From assembly GCA_902771155.1 (NCBI GenBank), contig CACXVS010000026.1:1-64000 (forward strand): DNA of 64,000 nucleotides. The letters are read 5' to 3'. Shown piece by piece: positions 7,712 to 14,979 of this stretch. The notes under the pieces were generated by a model. The model did no database searches. It was not told the origin of the DNA and saw only the letters and a list, made by a program, of their open reading frames with translations. This DNA comes from an uncultured Prevotellaceae bacterium. Its GTDB lineage: Bacteria > Bacteroidota > Bacteroidia > Bacteroidales > Bacteroidaceae. The translations under genes were made by a program, and so were the position numbers. Position 1 is the stretch's first letter; the number at the start of each line of letters is the position of its first letter.

Positions 7712-9520
7712 ATGATGACTTTTGTACAACATCAAATCAAACTTGTTTTAACAGGCTTCTTGCTGTTCGCATTTGCAGGTTTCGCTTCCGCTGAGATTCA
7801 AGTCGAGGACTTGACGGAGGAAGACAGACAGCATTATGAATTATTCCAGCATCTGTTGGTGAAGGGCACGCCCGAAGAGTTCTACGGTTATGTGAAGGAC
7901 TACGAGCCGGAGTTGAAGAAGAAGGGCTACATGTACCTCTACTACAAACTGAAGACCAACAAGGGCTTCTTCGCACTGGCCCACAATATGCTCTATCTGG
8001 CCATCCAGTATGCCGAACAACTCGACAAAGAGGTGAGAAAGGCCAACGACCAGGAATATTTCTACATGGCAACGGGCCTTTATGGCGATATCTATAAAAC
8101 CGGTCACGATGCGCGCAAGGCCAAGGCCTTCTTCCTGCAGTCTATCGAGGAGGCAGGCAACAGAGACCCTAAGTTCACGATGCGCATGTATATGAATCTG
8201 GCCGAGATGATGAGTCTGAGAGATCCTGAAGAGGCCATGGGGTGGTTGGATAAGTACGTGAGTCTGGCCAAAGCGGAAAAGAGCATGGACCACCTCTCGA
8301 TGTCGCTGGGCATGAAGGCCTATATCTGTCTGCTGAGGAACGACAAGAAGACCTTTGACTCGGTTTATCAGCAATATCAGGATCTGAAGAAATCTCACAA
8401 GGCAGAAGTCATGGGCCGTTATGACAACATTGTCGAAGTGGCCAAACAGGCTTTCGACGGCAACTACAGCAGGGCACTCTATCAGGTACATCAGGGTAAT
8501 CTGGTGGTAGATAGTGCCCTCTGCCTGATCTGCATCCACCAGATGGAGGGCCACTTGAACGAGGGCTTCGACGCCTTGAAGAGGCATTATGTGGATATGG
8601 ACTCCATCTACAGTCTGGTTCAGGCTGCCAACTTCAACCAGTTTGCCAACGAGACCTCGCTGATGCGCTCGCAAGAGGAGACGATGGCCAACAAGCGTCT
8701 GACCAAGCAACTGGTAAACTGGCTCATCGGAATGACCGTGGTGTTCCTGTTTGTTTACATCATGGGGCGCAGGCGACTGATGAAGAAGATTTGGGCCCGC
8801 AGTGCCGAGCTGAAGAAGGCTCTGGCCCGTGCAGAGGAGTCGGACCGTATGAAGGCAGAGTTTATTCAGAGCATGTCACACGAGATACGTACACCGCTCA
8901 ATGCCGTCGTTGGTTTCGCACAGGTACTGGGCAGTCCTCACTACCAGTTGACGGATGAGGAGAAGAAAGACATGTCGGAACGTATCGACGAGAGCGTGGT
9001 TCAGGTCACCTCGATCGTCAACGAACTGTTGGAACTCTCGAAGAGTGAGAGTGAAGGCGTGGCGCCGGAGGTTGATAAGGCCGACATCAAGTGTAACGAC
9101 CTGTGCCGCTCAGTCCTGGAGTCGATGCAGGGCAGGGAGAAGCCTACGGTGGAGATGCGCTTTACGACCAACGTCGATGACGACTTCACCATCTTCTCGA
9201 ATGTCTATAGACTGAGGAGCATCCTGAACCACCTGATAGACAATGCCCAGAAGTTTACCGACATGGGGCACATCGACCTGCAGTTCGAGCATAAGGGCAA
9301 CAAGGCCCTGTTTATCGTGACGGATACGGGCGTGGGTATCGACAAGAAGGATCGGGAGCGTATCTTCGAGACATTCGCCAAACTCGACGACTTTAAGGCA
9401 GGCATAGGTCTTGGACTGCCTATCTGCCGACGACTGGTGACCTCGCTTGGAGGAACGGTAGAACTGGATCCCGTCTATATCAACGGAAGCCGATTTGTAA
9501 TTACCTTGCCTTTAGCTTAA
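7712..9520 (+). CDS. Membrane sensor histidine kinase with a TPR-like periplasmic sensor
   Basis: This is a protein of about 602 residues. It has an N-terminal signal or anchor, a long alpha-helical TPR-like sensor region (about 35-325), one membrane helix (about 334-352, LVNWLIGMTVVFLFVYIMG), a HisKA domain with the phosphorylated His at about residue 390 in FIQSMSHEIRTPLNA, and a HATPase domain. The HATPase has an N box (NHLIDNAQKF, about 506-515), a G1 box (DTGVGI, about 538) and a G2 box (GIGLGL, about 564). No receiver domain is attached and no response regulator gene is adjacent, so the partner is elsewhere. Similar TPR-type kinases in Bacteroidota sense envelope or nutrient signals. 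The signal here is unknown. Start chosen at ATG 7712 (ATG 7715 also possible). Confidence 0.92.
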   Translation: MMTFVQHQIKLVLTGFLLFAFAGFASAEIQVEDLTEEDRQHYELFQHLLVKGTPEEFYGYVKDYEPELKKKGYMYLYYKLKTNKGFFALAHNMLYLAIQYAEQLDKEVRKANDQEYFYMATGLYGDIYKTGHDARKAKAFFLQSIEEAGNRDPKFTMRMYMNLAEMMSLRDPEEAMGWLDKYVSLAKAEKSMDHLSMSLGMKAYICLLRNDKKTFDSVYQQYQDLKKSHKAEVMGRYDNIVEVAKQAFDGNYSRALYQVHQGNLVVDSALCLICIHQMEGHLNEGFDALKRHYVDMDSIYSLVQAANFNQFANETSLMRSQEETMANKRLTKQLVNWLIGMTVVFLFVYIMGRRRLMKKIWARSAELKKALARAEESDRMKAEFIQSMSHEIRTPLNAVVGFAQVLGSPHYQLTDEEKKDMSERIDESVVQVTSIVNELLELSKSESEGVAPEVDKADIKCNDLCRSVLESMQGREKPTVEMRFTTNVDDDFTIFSNVYRLRSILNHLIDNAQKFTDMGHIDLQFEHKGNKALFIVTDTGVGIDKKDRERIFETFAKLDDFKAGIGLGLPICRRLVTSLGGTVELDPVYINGSRFVITLPLA

Positions 9521-9522
9521 TA

Positions 9523-9714
9523 TTATTTCCCTTTATGACGGTTGGCACGCTGCTGGCGGTACTTGGCCTTCTGACGGGCTGAGCCACTGCCATGAGCACC
9601 AGTGATATACTGCTTCTTCTTGGCCTTGGTCTTCACCTTGTTATCGTTCTTAGGCTTATCCCCTCCACGTCCGAAGTTGATGCCGTTCTCAAGGATATGC
9701 TGGAAATCGTCCAT
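9523..9714 (-). CDS. Small basic protein of unknown function
   Basis: A 63-residue product starts at the ATG at 9714, one base after the end of the AICAR formyltransferase gene. It begins MDDFQHILENGINFGRGGD and ends in a strongly basic tail rich in Lys, Arg and Gln (ARQKAKYRQQRANRHKGK). The composition suggests nucleic-acid or ribosome binding, but no family is recognised. The tight spacing indicates co-transcription with the purine gene. The frame opens slightly earlier, at 9762, inside the upstream gene. Confidence 0.7.
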   Translation of the reverse strand: MDDFQHILENGINFGRGGDKPKNDNKVKTKAKKKQYITGAHGSGSARQKAKYRQQRANRHKGK

Positions 9715-9715
9715 A

Positions 9716-10903
9716 TTAATGGTGGAATAAACGTACGCCTGTAAACGCCATGGCGATGCCATACTTGTCGCAGGTCATGATCACATGGTCGTCACGCACT
9801 GATCCGCCAGCTTGGGCGATGAATTCCACACCGCTCTTGTGGGCGCGCTCGATGTTGTCGCCAAAGGGGAAGAAGGCGTCGCTGCCAAGGGCCACCTTCG
9901 TGTTCTGGGCTATCCAGGCCTTCTTTTCCTCCATGGTCAGCACCTCGGGCTGGGTCTTGAAGAACTGCTGCCAGGCACCGTCGCGAAGCACGTCGTCGTG
10001 CTCGTCCTCCGAGATATACACATCGATGGTGTTGTCGCGGTCGGCCCTGCGGATGCCGTCAACGAAGGGCAGGTTCATCACCTTCGGATGCTGGCGCAGC
10101 CACCAGATGTCGGCCTTGTTGCCAGCCAGACGTGTACAGTGGATACGGCTCTGCTGACCGGCACCGATACCGATGGCCTGACCGTCCTTCACGTAGCAGA
10201 CGGAGTTCGACTGGGTGTATTTCAGCGTGATGAGGGCAATTATCAGGTCGCGCTTAGCCTCTGGGGTGAAAGTCTTGTTTTGCGTGGGGATATTCTCGAA
10301 GAGGGCATCGTCGTCGAGCTTGATCTCATTACGACCCTGCTCGAAGGTAATGCCGAACACCTGCTTGCGCTCGATGGGCTCAGGCTGGTAGTTGGCGTCG
10401 ATCTTGATCACGTTGTAGGTGCCCTTGCGCTTGTCCTTCAGTATCTCGATGGCCTCAGGGGTATAGTCGGGGGCAATCACACCGTCGCTCACCTCGCGCT
10501 TCAGGATCTTGGCCGTGGTAGCGTCGCAAGTATCAGAGAGAGCCACGAAGTCGCCATAGCTCGACATACGGTCGGCACCACGCGCCCTGGCATAGGCACA
10601 GGCGATGGGACTCTCGTCGAGGCCGGCAATGTCGTCCACGAAGTATATCTTCTTCAGGGTGTCGCTCAGGGGCAGACCTACGGCAGCACCGGCAGGACTG
10701 ACGTGCTTGAACGAGGCAGCGGCGGGCATGCCTGTTGCCGCCTTCAGCTCTTTCACGAGTTGCCAGGCGTTGAAGGCATCGAGGAAATTGATATAGCCAG
10801 GACGACCGTTGATCACTTCGATGGGTAACTCGCCCTCCTGCATGAAGATGCGTGAGGGCTTCTGGTTCGGATTGCATCCGTACTTGAGTGCTAATTCTTT
10901 CAT
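9716..10903 (-). CDS. Stand-alone AICAR formyltransferase (PurH C-terminal domain only)
   Basis: The 395-residue protein matches the AICAR transformylase half of PurH, which formylates AICAR with 10-formyl-THF in step nine of purine synthesis. Visible landmarks are ALKYGCNPNQKPSR at the N-terminus, SFKHVSPAGAAVG (the Lys-His pair of the active site), KYTQSNSVCYVKDGQAIGIGAGQQSR and the C-terminal AQAGGSVRDDHVIMTCD. The usual N-terminal IMP cyclohydrolase domain (about 190 residues) is absent. Inosinicase must therefore come from another gene, or this is a second paralogue. The start at 10903 is the ATG nearest a good promoter, and the frame extends 20 codons further. Symbol purH is not assigned because it is half the usual enzyme. 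Confidence 0.9.
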   Translation of the reverse strand: MKELALKYGCNPNQKPSRIFMQEGELPIEVINGRPGYINFLDAFNAWQLVKELKAATGMPAAASFKHVSPAGAAVGLPLSDTLKKIYFVDDIAGLDESPIACAYARARGADRMSSYGDFVALSDTCDATTAKILKREVSDGVIAPDYTPEAIEILKDKRKGTYNVIKIDANYQPEPIERKQVFGITFEQGRNEIKLDDDALFENIPTQNKTFTPEAKRDLIIALITLKYTQSNSVCYVKDGQAIGIGAGQQSRIHCTRLAGNKADIWWLRQHPKVMNLPFVDGIRRADRDNTIDVYISEDEHDDVLRDGAWQQFFKTQPEVLTMEEKKAWIAQNTKVALGSDAFFPFGDNIERAHKSGVEFIAQAGGSVRDDHVIMTCDKYGIAMAFTGVRLFHH

Positions 10904-10932
10904 TTTTCGAGTAAATTTTCTGTATTTGGCTG

Positions 10933-10940
10933 CAAAATTA
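10933..10940 (-). promoter_or_regulatory. Promoter -7 box (TAATTTTG) for the AICAR formyltransferase gene
   Basis: It reads caaaatta on the + strand, 30 bp upstream of the ATG at 10903, and matches TAnnTTTG. It is divergent from the + strand promoter at 10974. Confidence 0.7.
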
Positions 10941-10973
10941 GTGCAAAATGAGCGAAAAGCCAAATTTTATTTG

Positions 10974-10981
10974 TAATTTTG
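10974..10981 (+). promoter_or_regulatory. Promoter -7 box (TAATTTTG) for the 58-residue protein gene
   Basis: TAATTTTG lies 22 bp before the ATG at 11003. The upstream -33 element is weak. This match supports the short gene being real. Confidence 0.55.
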
Positions 10982-11002
10982 CATCGATTATATATAAATA
11001 AT

Positions 11003-11179
11003 ATGGAGAAGAAACGTGTGGCCCTTCGCAAACTGCTGGAGGCAGTGGAAAAGGAAATACTGAGGAAACCCGACAAGAAAGCGCTCGACCGCCTGTCACT
11101 GTTCGTGGGGTTTCAGGATTGGGAGTCGTTCCAGGACGCCCTTCACGGCGATGCCAGTGCCGACGAGAACTATAAGTAA
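11003..11179 (+). CDS. Small protein of unknown function
   Basis: It is 58 residues long, starting MEKKRVALRKLLEAVEKEIL and continuing through DRLSLFVGFQDWESFQDALHG. It is predicted helical, with an amphipathic N-terminal half. It has its own promoter match and an ATG at a normal distance. A longer frame from 10979 would begin inside the promoter, so the ATG at 11003 was chosen. No family is recognised. Confidence 0.7.
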   Translation: MEKKRVALRKLLEAVEKEILRKPDKKALDRLSLFVGFQDWESFQDALHGDASADENYK

Positions 11180-11214
11180 CGACCAATACCCCATGCCGGT
11201 ATGGCCACAAAAAA

Positions 11215-11244
11215 AAATATGAGGGCATACATGCTCTCATATTT
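11215..11244 (-). terminator. Terminator after rplS
   Basis: On the - strand an 11-bp stem with one mismatch (AAATATGAG core) and an ATGTAT-type loop is followed by a run of nine T residues, 23 bp after the L19 stop. Confidence 0.75.
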
Positions 11245-11266
11245 CTCTTTAAGTAATTTACTTTCC

Positions 11267-11626
11267 TTACTCGCCAACAGGGTGACGCTTCTCCTTGATG
11301 CGGGCAGCCTTACCAGTGAGCTTGCGCAGATAGTAAAGCTTGGCGCGGCGAACCTTACCTACCTTGTTGATCTCGATGCTCTCGATGTTAGGCGACTCGA
11401 TGGGGAAGATACGCTCCACACCCACGGTACCCGACATCTTACGAACAGTGAAGCGCTTCTTGTCACCATGGCCAGAGATCTTGATGACCACACCACGATA
11501 GAGCTGGATACGCTCCTTAGAGCCCTCGATAATTTTGTAAGCGACAGTGATGGTGTCTCCAGCCTTGAACTTGGGGTACTCCTTGCCGGTTGCAAATGCT
11601 TCTTCAGCAACTTTAATTAAATCCAT
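11267..11626 (-). CDS. rplS: 50S ribosomal protein L19
   Basis: The 119-residue product is the L19 protein at the 30S-50S interface of the ribosome. Diagnostic stretches are [46 protein letters not shown] and [21 protein letters not shown]. The frame opens up to 11737, but the ATG at 11626 ([11 protein letters not shown]) fits the family start. The intervening 100 bases are a 5' leader behind a TACCTTTG promoter. It is a single-gene unit with its own terminator. Confidence 0.97.
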   Translation of the reverse strand: MDLIKVAEEAFATGKEYPKFKAGDTITVAYKIIEGSKERIQLYRGVVIKISGHGDKKRFTVRKMSGTVGVERIFPIESPNIESIEINKVGKVRRAKLYYLRKLTGKAARIKEKRHPVGE

Positions 11627-11732
11627 CTTTTTTACAATTTTACTTTGTTTTGCTGTATCGTTCCAACGCAACATAGACGGGCAACTCGTGACTTCCCTCC
11701 ATAGGTTACGCCGAAAAGCGGGTGCAAAGGTA
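11627..11732 (-). promoter_or_regulatory. rplS promoter and about 95-nt 5' leader
   Basis: TACCTTTG (caaaggta at 11725-11732 on the + strand) is followed by an untranslated leader of roughly 95 nt before the L19 ATG. It contains short self-complementary stretches. Leaders of this length on ribosomal protein genes often fold into autoregulatory structures. That role is an inference here. Confidence 0.5.
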
Positions 11733-11812
11733 CACAATTTCCTTCAAACAAAGAAATTTTTCTGGAAAAAAATGCGTTTTTTCACCATAACAATATAAAA
11801 ATAGGTGAAAAC

Positions 11813-11846
11813 AAAAGGGACGCTCCCTTTCGGAAGAGCCCCTTTT
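11813..11846 (-). terminator. Terminator after the ferredoxin remnant
   Basis: On the - strand AAAAGGGGCTCTTCC, a GAAA loop and GGGAGCGTCCCTTTT form an interrupted 15-bp stem ending in T residues, 20 bp after the ferredoxin stop. Its presence shows the 3' end of that transcription unit is intact. Confidence 0.75.
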
Positions 11847-11866
11847 CTGTCTTATGTCCTCAGTGA

Positions 11867-11971
11867 TTAGGGAAGGCTGATAGCCTCAGAAGGACAAACA
11901 CTTGCGCATGTGCCGCACTCTGTGCAAGCATCAGCATCAATCACGTAGCGCTCTGCACCCTCAGAATTTTT
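11867..11971 (-). pseudogene. 4Fe-4S ferredoxin gene lacking its 5' half
   Basis: On the - strand the frame reads, between an in-frame TAG (11972-11974) and a TAA (11867-11869), a peptide containing ERYVIDADACTECGTCASVC and ending PSEAISLP. That is the second cluster-binding half (CxxCxxCxxxCP) of the approximately 56-residue two-[4Fe-4S] ferredoxin common in Bacteroidales. The first half, including the ATG and the first Cys set, is missing. A good promoter (TATCTTTG at 12020-12027) and a leader of about 45 nt remain upstream, and a terminator remains downstream. About 65-80 bp appear to have been deleted. With no start codon ahead of the motif it should not make a functional ferredoxin. An assembly error is possible. 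Confidence 0.85.
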
Positions 11972-12019
11972 CTAACTTTTTAAGTTGTTAATAATGTTAT
12001 TTACTCACTTTTTAGGATG

Positions 12020-12027
12020 CAAAGATA
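12020..12027 (-). promoter_or_regulatory. Promoter -7 box (TATCTTTG) of the truncated ferredoxin gene
   Basis: It reads caaagata on the + strand. The sequence after it has the usual spacing of a Bacteroidota leader but runs into the headless ferredoxin frame. Confidence 0.65.
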
Positions 12028-12138
12028 CGACTTTTTTCGAGAATATACCAAACTTTAGGTATGTTTTTTAGTTATTTATACGTTGTCGAAATAACCATTC
12101 ATATAATATCCGGCCTTTTTCTGCGTTATTATCTACAG

Positions 12139-12885
12139 ATGAAAAGATTCATTATCATCACCGCATGCATGCTGTTCCTGGCCTTCTCTGGTCAAGCTCA
12201 GACGCGTACCATCCAGCATAAGCCCTATATCGACCTGCGCCCCATGCATTTCGGTATCCTGGTGGGCATGAACATGCAGGACATCGAGTTCCGTAATGTA
12301 GGTCCCCAGACCATCACCCTCGACGACGGCACCACCCAGGAGAAGACCATCCTCTGCGATGCCGACCGTTGGAATACCGGTTTCTCCGTAGGCGTACTGG
12401 CCGACCTGCGCCTGAGCGACCATCTGAACGTGCGCTTCACGCCTACCATGCACTTTGGCGCCAAGCATCTCACCTTCCGCAACCTCACCGACCTGACGCC
12501 CGACGGCAAGCCCACCGAGGTGACTCAGGACATGAAGAACACCTACATCTCGTTTCCCCTCGACATCAAGTTCAGTGCCGAGCGATGGAACAACTACCGT
12601 CCTTACATGATGGCGGGCATCAACCCGATGGTCAACCTCACGAGCAAGAACCAGGAGTATGTCCAGCTGAAGCGCTCCGACCTTTTCTTTGAAGTCGGAC
12701 TGGGCTGCGATCTCTATCTGCCCTTCTTCAAGCTCATCCCCGAGCTGAAGTTCTGCTACAGTCTTCGCGATGCCCTCGACAAGGACCATGCCGGCGAACT
12801 GAAGGACGCCAACCTGCGCCAATACACCAATGCCGTCACCAGCGGCCACAGCAAGATGATCGTCCTCACGTTCTATTTCGAGTAG
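12139..12885 (+). CDS. porT: PorT-family outer membrane beta-barrel protein of the type IX secretion/gliding group
   Basis: The 248-residue product has a signal peptide (MKRFIIITACMLFLAFSGQAQ) followed by an eight-strand-type barrel. The PorT pattern is visible: PMHFGILVGMNMQDIEF near the N-terminus, GFSVGVLADLRLSDHLNVRFTP in the middle, TYISFPLDIKFSA and the final aromatic strand KMIVLTFYFE. PorT is an outer-membrane component needed for type IX secretion in Porphyromonas and gliding bacteria. The frame opens at 12061, but the ATG at 12139 places the signal peptide at the start. The other core T9SS genes are not in this window. Confidence 0.8.
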   Translation: MKRFIIITACMLFLAFSGQAQTRTIQHKPYIDLRPMHFGILVGMNMQDIEFRNVGPQTITLDDGTTQEKTILCDADRWNTGFSVGVLADLRLSDHLNVRFTPTMHFGAKHLTFRNLTDLTPDGKPTEVTQDMKNTYISFPLDIKFSAERWNNYRPYMMAGINPMVNLTSKNQEYVQLKRSDLFFEVGLGCDLYLPFFKLIPELKFCYSLRDALDKDHAGELKDANLRQYTNAVTSGHSKMIVLTFYFE

Positions 12886-12928
12886 AGAAAAAAGCACTCA
12901 TTTTCTTGTTAGTTTACGATTTTCTTCA

Positions 12929-12936
12929 TATCTTTG
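12929..12936 (+). promoter_or_regulatory. Promoter -7 box (TATCTTTG) in the porT-TPR gap
   Basis: TATCTTTG lies 26 bp before the ATG of a 35-residue hydrophobic frame. Nothing else on the + strand follows for 10 kb, so it either drives that small peptide or an untranslated RNA. Confidence 0.5.
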
Positions 12937-12961
12937 CATTCGTATAACTAAATACCAAGCA

Positions 12962-13069
12962 ATGAATTTTACCAGCTTCTCTTGTGCTTTTACTTTAAGT
13001 GCCATAGTTGTAAATATTTTTGTTAAATGGTTAATAATAAGGTGTGCTTCTCTCGTTTGCCGTTTTTGA
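12962..13069 (+). CDS. Possible 35-residue hydrophobic peptide
   Basis: A short frame encodes MNFTSFSCAFTLSAIVVNIF followed by VKWLIIRC and ends CRF. One membrane-spanning stretch is evident. It has a well-placed promoter match, but no coding-bias evidence and no recognised family. It may be a spurious frame within a small RNA. The surrounding gap (12886-13474, 589 bp) otherwise holds a weak - strand promoter-like TACATTTG at 13170-13177, the nested palindrome and a terminator. Confidence 0.3.
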   Translation: MNFTSFSCAFTLSAIVVNIFVKWLIIRCASLVCRF

Positions 13070-13212
13070 GTCCAATTTTTTGCGCCCTAATTAGGAAAAT
13101 ATTTTTTGTGCACTAGAAAAATAATTTTTTCTAAGTATGGGAGCGAATCCTTTTTTCTTAACGACAGTGCAAATGTACAAAATTTTCAAACTCAAAAATG
13201 GCCTTGACTTCT

Positions 13213-13392
13213 CCGCAACGCCGCAACGCCGCAACATCAACCACTTTCGAATGTAGAGCAGAATGACGGTTAATAGTCTTTATTAATTTTATATATATTA
13301 TAATATATATAAAATATAGAATATATATATTATAACCCTTCTGTCCTTGAGATATTGACACCCCTTCATGTTGCGGCGTTGCGGCGTTGCGG
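13213..13392. repeat. 180-bp nested palindrome with GCAACGCC-repeat arms
   Basis: Perfect 25-nt inverted arms (13213-13237 and 13368-13392) are built of GCAACGCC repeats. Between them, almost exactly at the centre, is a perfect 28-bp AT palindrome (13287-13314, arms TTTTATATATATTA and TAATATATATAAAA). The sequences between arm and centre are also partly complementary. The whole element could fold into one long hairpin or cruciform. It codes for no credible protein: the 81-residue frame across it is an artefact of the repeat. It resembles a MITE-like or REP-like element, but no transposase is nearby. Confidence 0.85.
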
Positions 13393-13418
13393 TGTGAGTA
13401 CACTGACGTAACAATTAA

Positions 13419-13448
13419 AAGAGGTGCCCCTTCGTGAGGGCACCTCTT
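13419..13448 (-). terminator. Terminator of the ExbB-TonB-TPR operon
   Basis: A perfect 11-bp stem (AAGAGGTGCCC at 13419-13429 with GGGCACCTCTT at 13438-13448) lies 26 bp past the TPR gene stop and is followed on the - strand by TTTT. Confidence 0.75.
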
Positions 13449-13474
13449 GGCATTGTATTGTTTTTAAAGGGGAT

Positions 13475-14902
13475 TTACTTCAGATCGCGGATCTGCTGGG
13501 CAGGACCATAGTCGGGGTCGATGGCCAGGATCTTGTCGGCATAGGCCTTGGCCTCTGACTTGTTCTTGCCAATCAGGAAGGCGTTCGACATGAGGTAGTG
13601 GTAGCTGTACTTCAGGATGGTGTTCTCGCTCTTGTCGCGGTCGGCCTTACCCTCAAGCAGTGAAACGACTTTCAGGTAGTCAGGACGTGCCAGGCTCTTG
13701 GCCATCGTGGGATCGAGCTTGTTGTTCATCGTAGCGCACTGATAGGCGGCATAGATGGCCTGGACGGGGAACTTCTCAGCCATCATGCGGTATGTTGCAA
13801 CAGCTCTGCCGATCATCTCGGGCTTGCGGCTCTCGTCAACAGCATCAGCGTACTTTGAGAAGATCTTGGCAAGTCCTTCGATATCATCTGAGTTCTGCTC
13901 GGGCTTTGCAGCCAGATAATCCTGATAGTATCTGAGGGCCTGGTCGAAATTCTGATCCTTCAGATAGGAGTCGGATACGCTCTTCAGGATGGCGTGGCGC
14001 TTGATCATGGACTGATCGTTGACCAGTTCGAGGGCCTTGTCGTACTGCTCGTACATGTTCTCCTTGTCGTCGAGGGCCTGATAGATCAGGGCTGTGTAGA
14101 AGTGGTCGTACTCTGAGAAGTTGGCGCTATCGGTCTCGTTGAAATACTTGTGGATGTAGCTCTTGGCGGCATCGTACTTCTTGAGCTCGTAGTTGGAGAA
14201 CATGGCCAGACGGTTGAACGTCGGGTTGCGTGGCTCGAGCTTGATACCTGCCTCAGCAGCGCGGAGGGCATCCTCGAAGTGACCGGTGAAGTAGCTGCAA
14301 CGTACGAACTCGTTGAGTCCTGCCTTGTCGAGCTTGTTGATGTCGGCCTTGGCATAGTTCTCATAGGCCTGCTTCTCGTCGCCTGCCAGCATGTAGATGT
14401 GGGCGGTGATGGCGTCAACGTCCTCGTTGGGGCACATGGCCTTCATGTCCTGAAGCTTCTTGGCAGCCTGAGAGGGGCTGATCTTACGATACACCATAGC
14501 CCACTTCTTGTAACCCTCGGGGTTGGTGGGGGCGAAGTTGATGGCCTGGTTGTAGTAGCTGGCAGCCTTACCACCGTCGGTACCGTAGGATGCCTCGATA
14601 TCGCCGAGGAGCAGATAGGCGGGGGCATACTGGTACTTGGGCTTACCTGCCTCGTTGGCATAGTTGGCGAACATGATGGCGTTGGCAGTGTCTTTCTGCT
14701 CGAAGAAGGCGCGACCGATCTGCACCAGGGCCTCGGCGTTTTTCTTGTTCTTCTTGTAAGCGGTTTTTGCTAACTCGGCTACGTTAGGAGCCTGTGACTT
14801 AATTCCCTCGAGAGCTGCGTTGAGCTCTGCTTCCTGTGCGATTGCGGTGGTGCTGAAACCTGCCAGCAACACACCCATTACTAGATATTTGATTGCTTTC
14901 AT
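13475..14902 (-). CDS. Secreted TPR-repeat protein
   Basis: This is a 475-residue protein with a signal peptide (1-22, ending STTAIAQ) and then TPR helices along its whole length. Recognisable units include AEALVQIGRAFFEQKDTANA, FEDALRAAEAGIKLEPRNP and a closing unit AKAYADKILAIDPDYGPA. TPR proteins act as protein-protein scaffolds. This one should sit in the periplasm. It is the last gene of an operon with ExbB, two ExbD proteins, TonB and a PstS-like lipoprotein, which suggests that it assists a TonB-dependent process. Its partner is unknown. Confidence 0.88.
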   Translation of the reverse strand: MKAIKYLVMGVLLAGFSTTAIAQEAELNAALEGIKSQAPNVAELAKTAYKKNKKNAEALVQIGRAFFEQKDTANAIMFANYANEAGKPKYQYAPAYLLLGDIEASYGTDGGKAASYYNQAINFAPTNPEGYKKWAMVYRKISPSQAAKKLQDMKAMCPNEDVDAITAHIYMLAGDEKQAYENYAKADINKLDKAGLNEFVRCSYFTGHFEDALRAAEAGIKLEPRNPTFNRLAMFSNYELKKYDAAKSYIHKYFNETDSANFSEYDHFYTALIYQALDDKENMYEQYDKALELVNDQSMIKRHAILKSVSDSYLKDQNFDQALRYYQDYLAAKPEQNSDDIEGLAKIFSKYADAVDESRKPEMIGRAVATYRMMAEKFPVQAIYAAYQCATMNNKLDPTMAKSLARPDYLKVVSLLEGKADRDKSENTILKYSYHYLMSNAFLIGKNKSEAKAYADKILAIDPDYGPAQQIRDLK

Positions 14903-14979
14903 AATTCTATTGTTTTTAAGTTACACATTCTGTTCTTAGTCTCTCGATTCTATGACGTTTGAAACCCCGAAAGGTTTAA

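Noticed and set aside
9812..10828. 338-residue + strand frame opposite the AICAR formyltransferase
   Set aside because: It is a shadow of a well-identified enzyme, with no start signal and biased composition.
13158..13403. 81-residue - strand frame across the nested palindrome
   Set aside because: Its translation only reflects the GCAACGCC repeats and the AT palindrome. It has no start context and no family.
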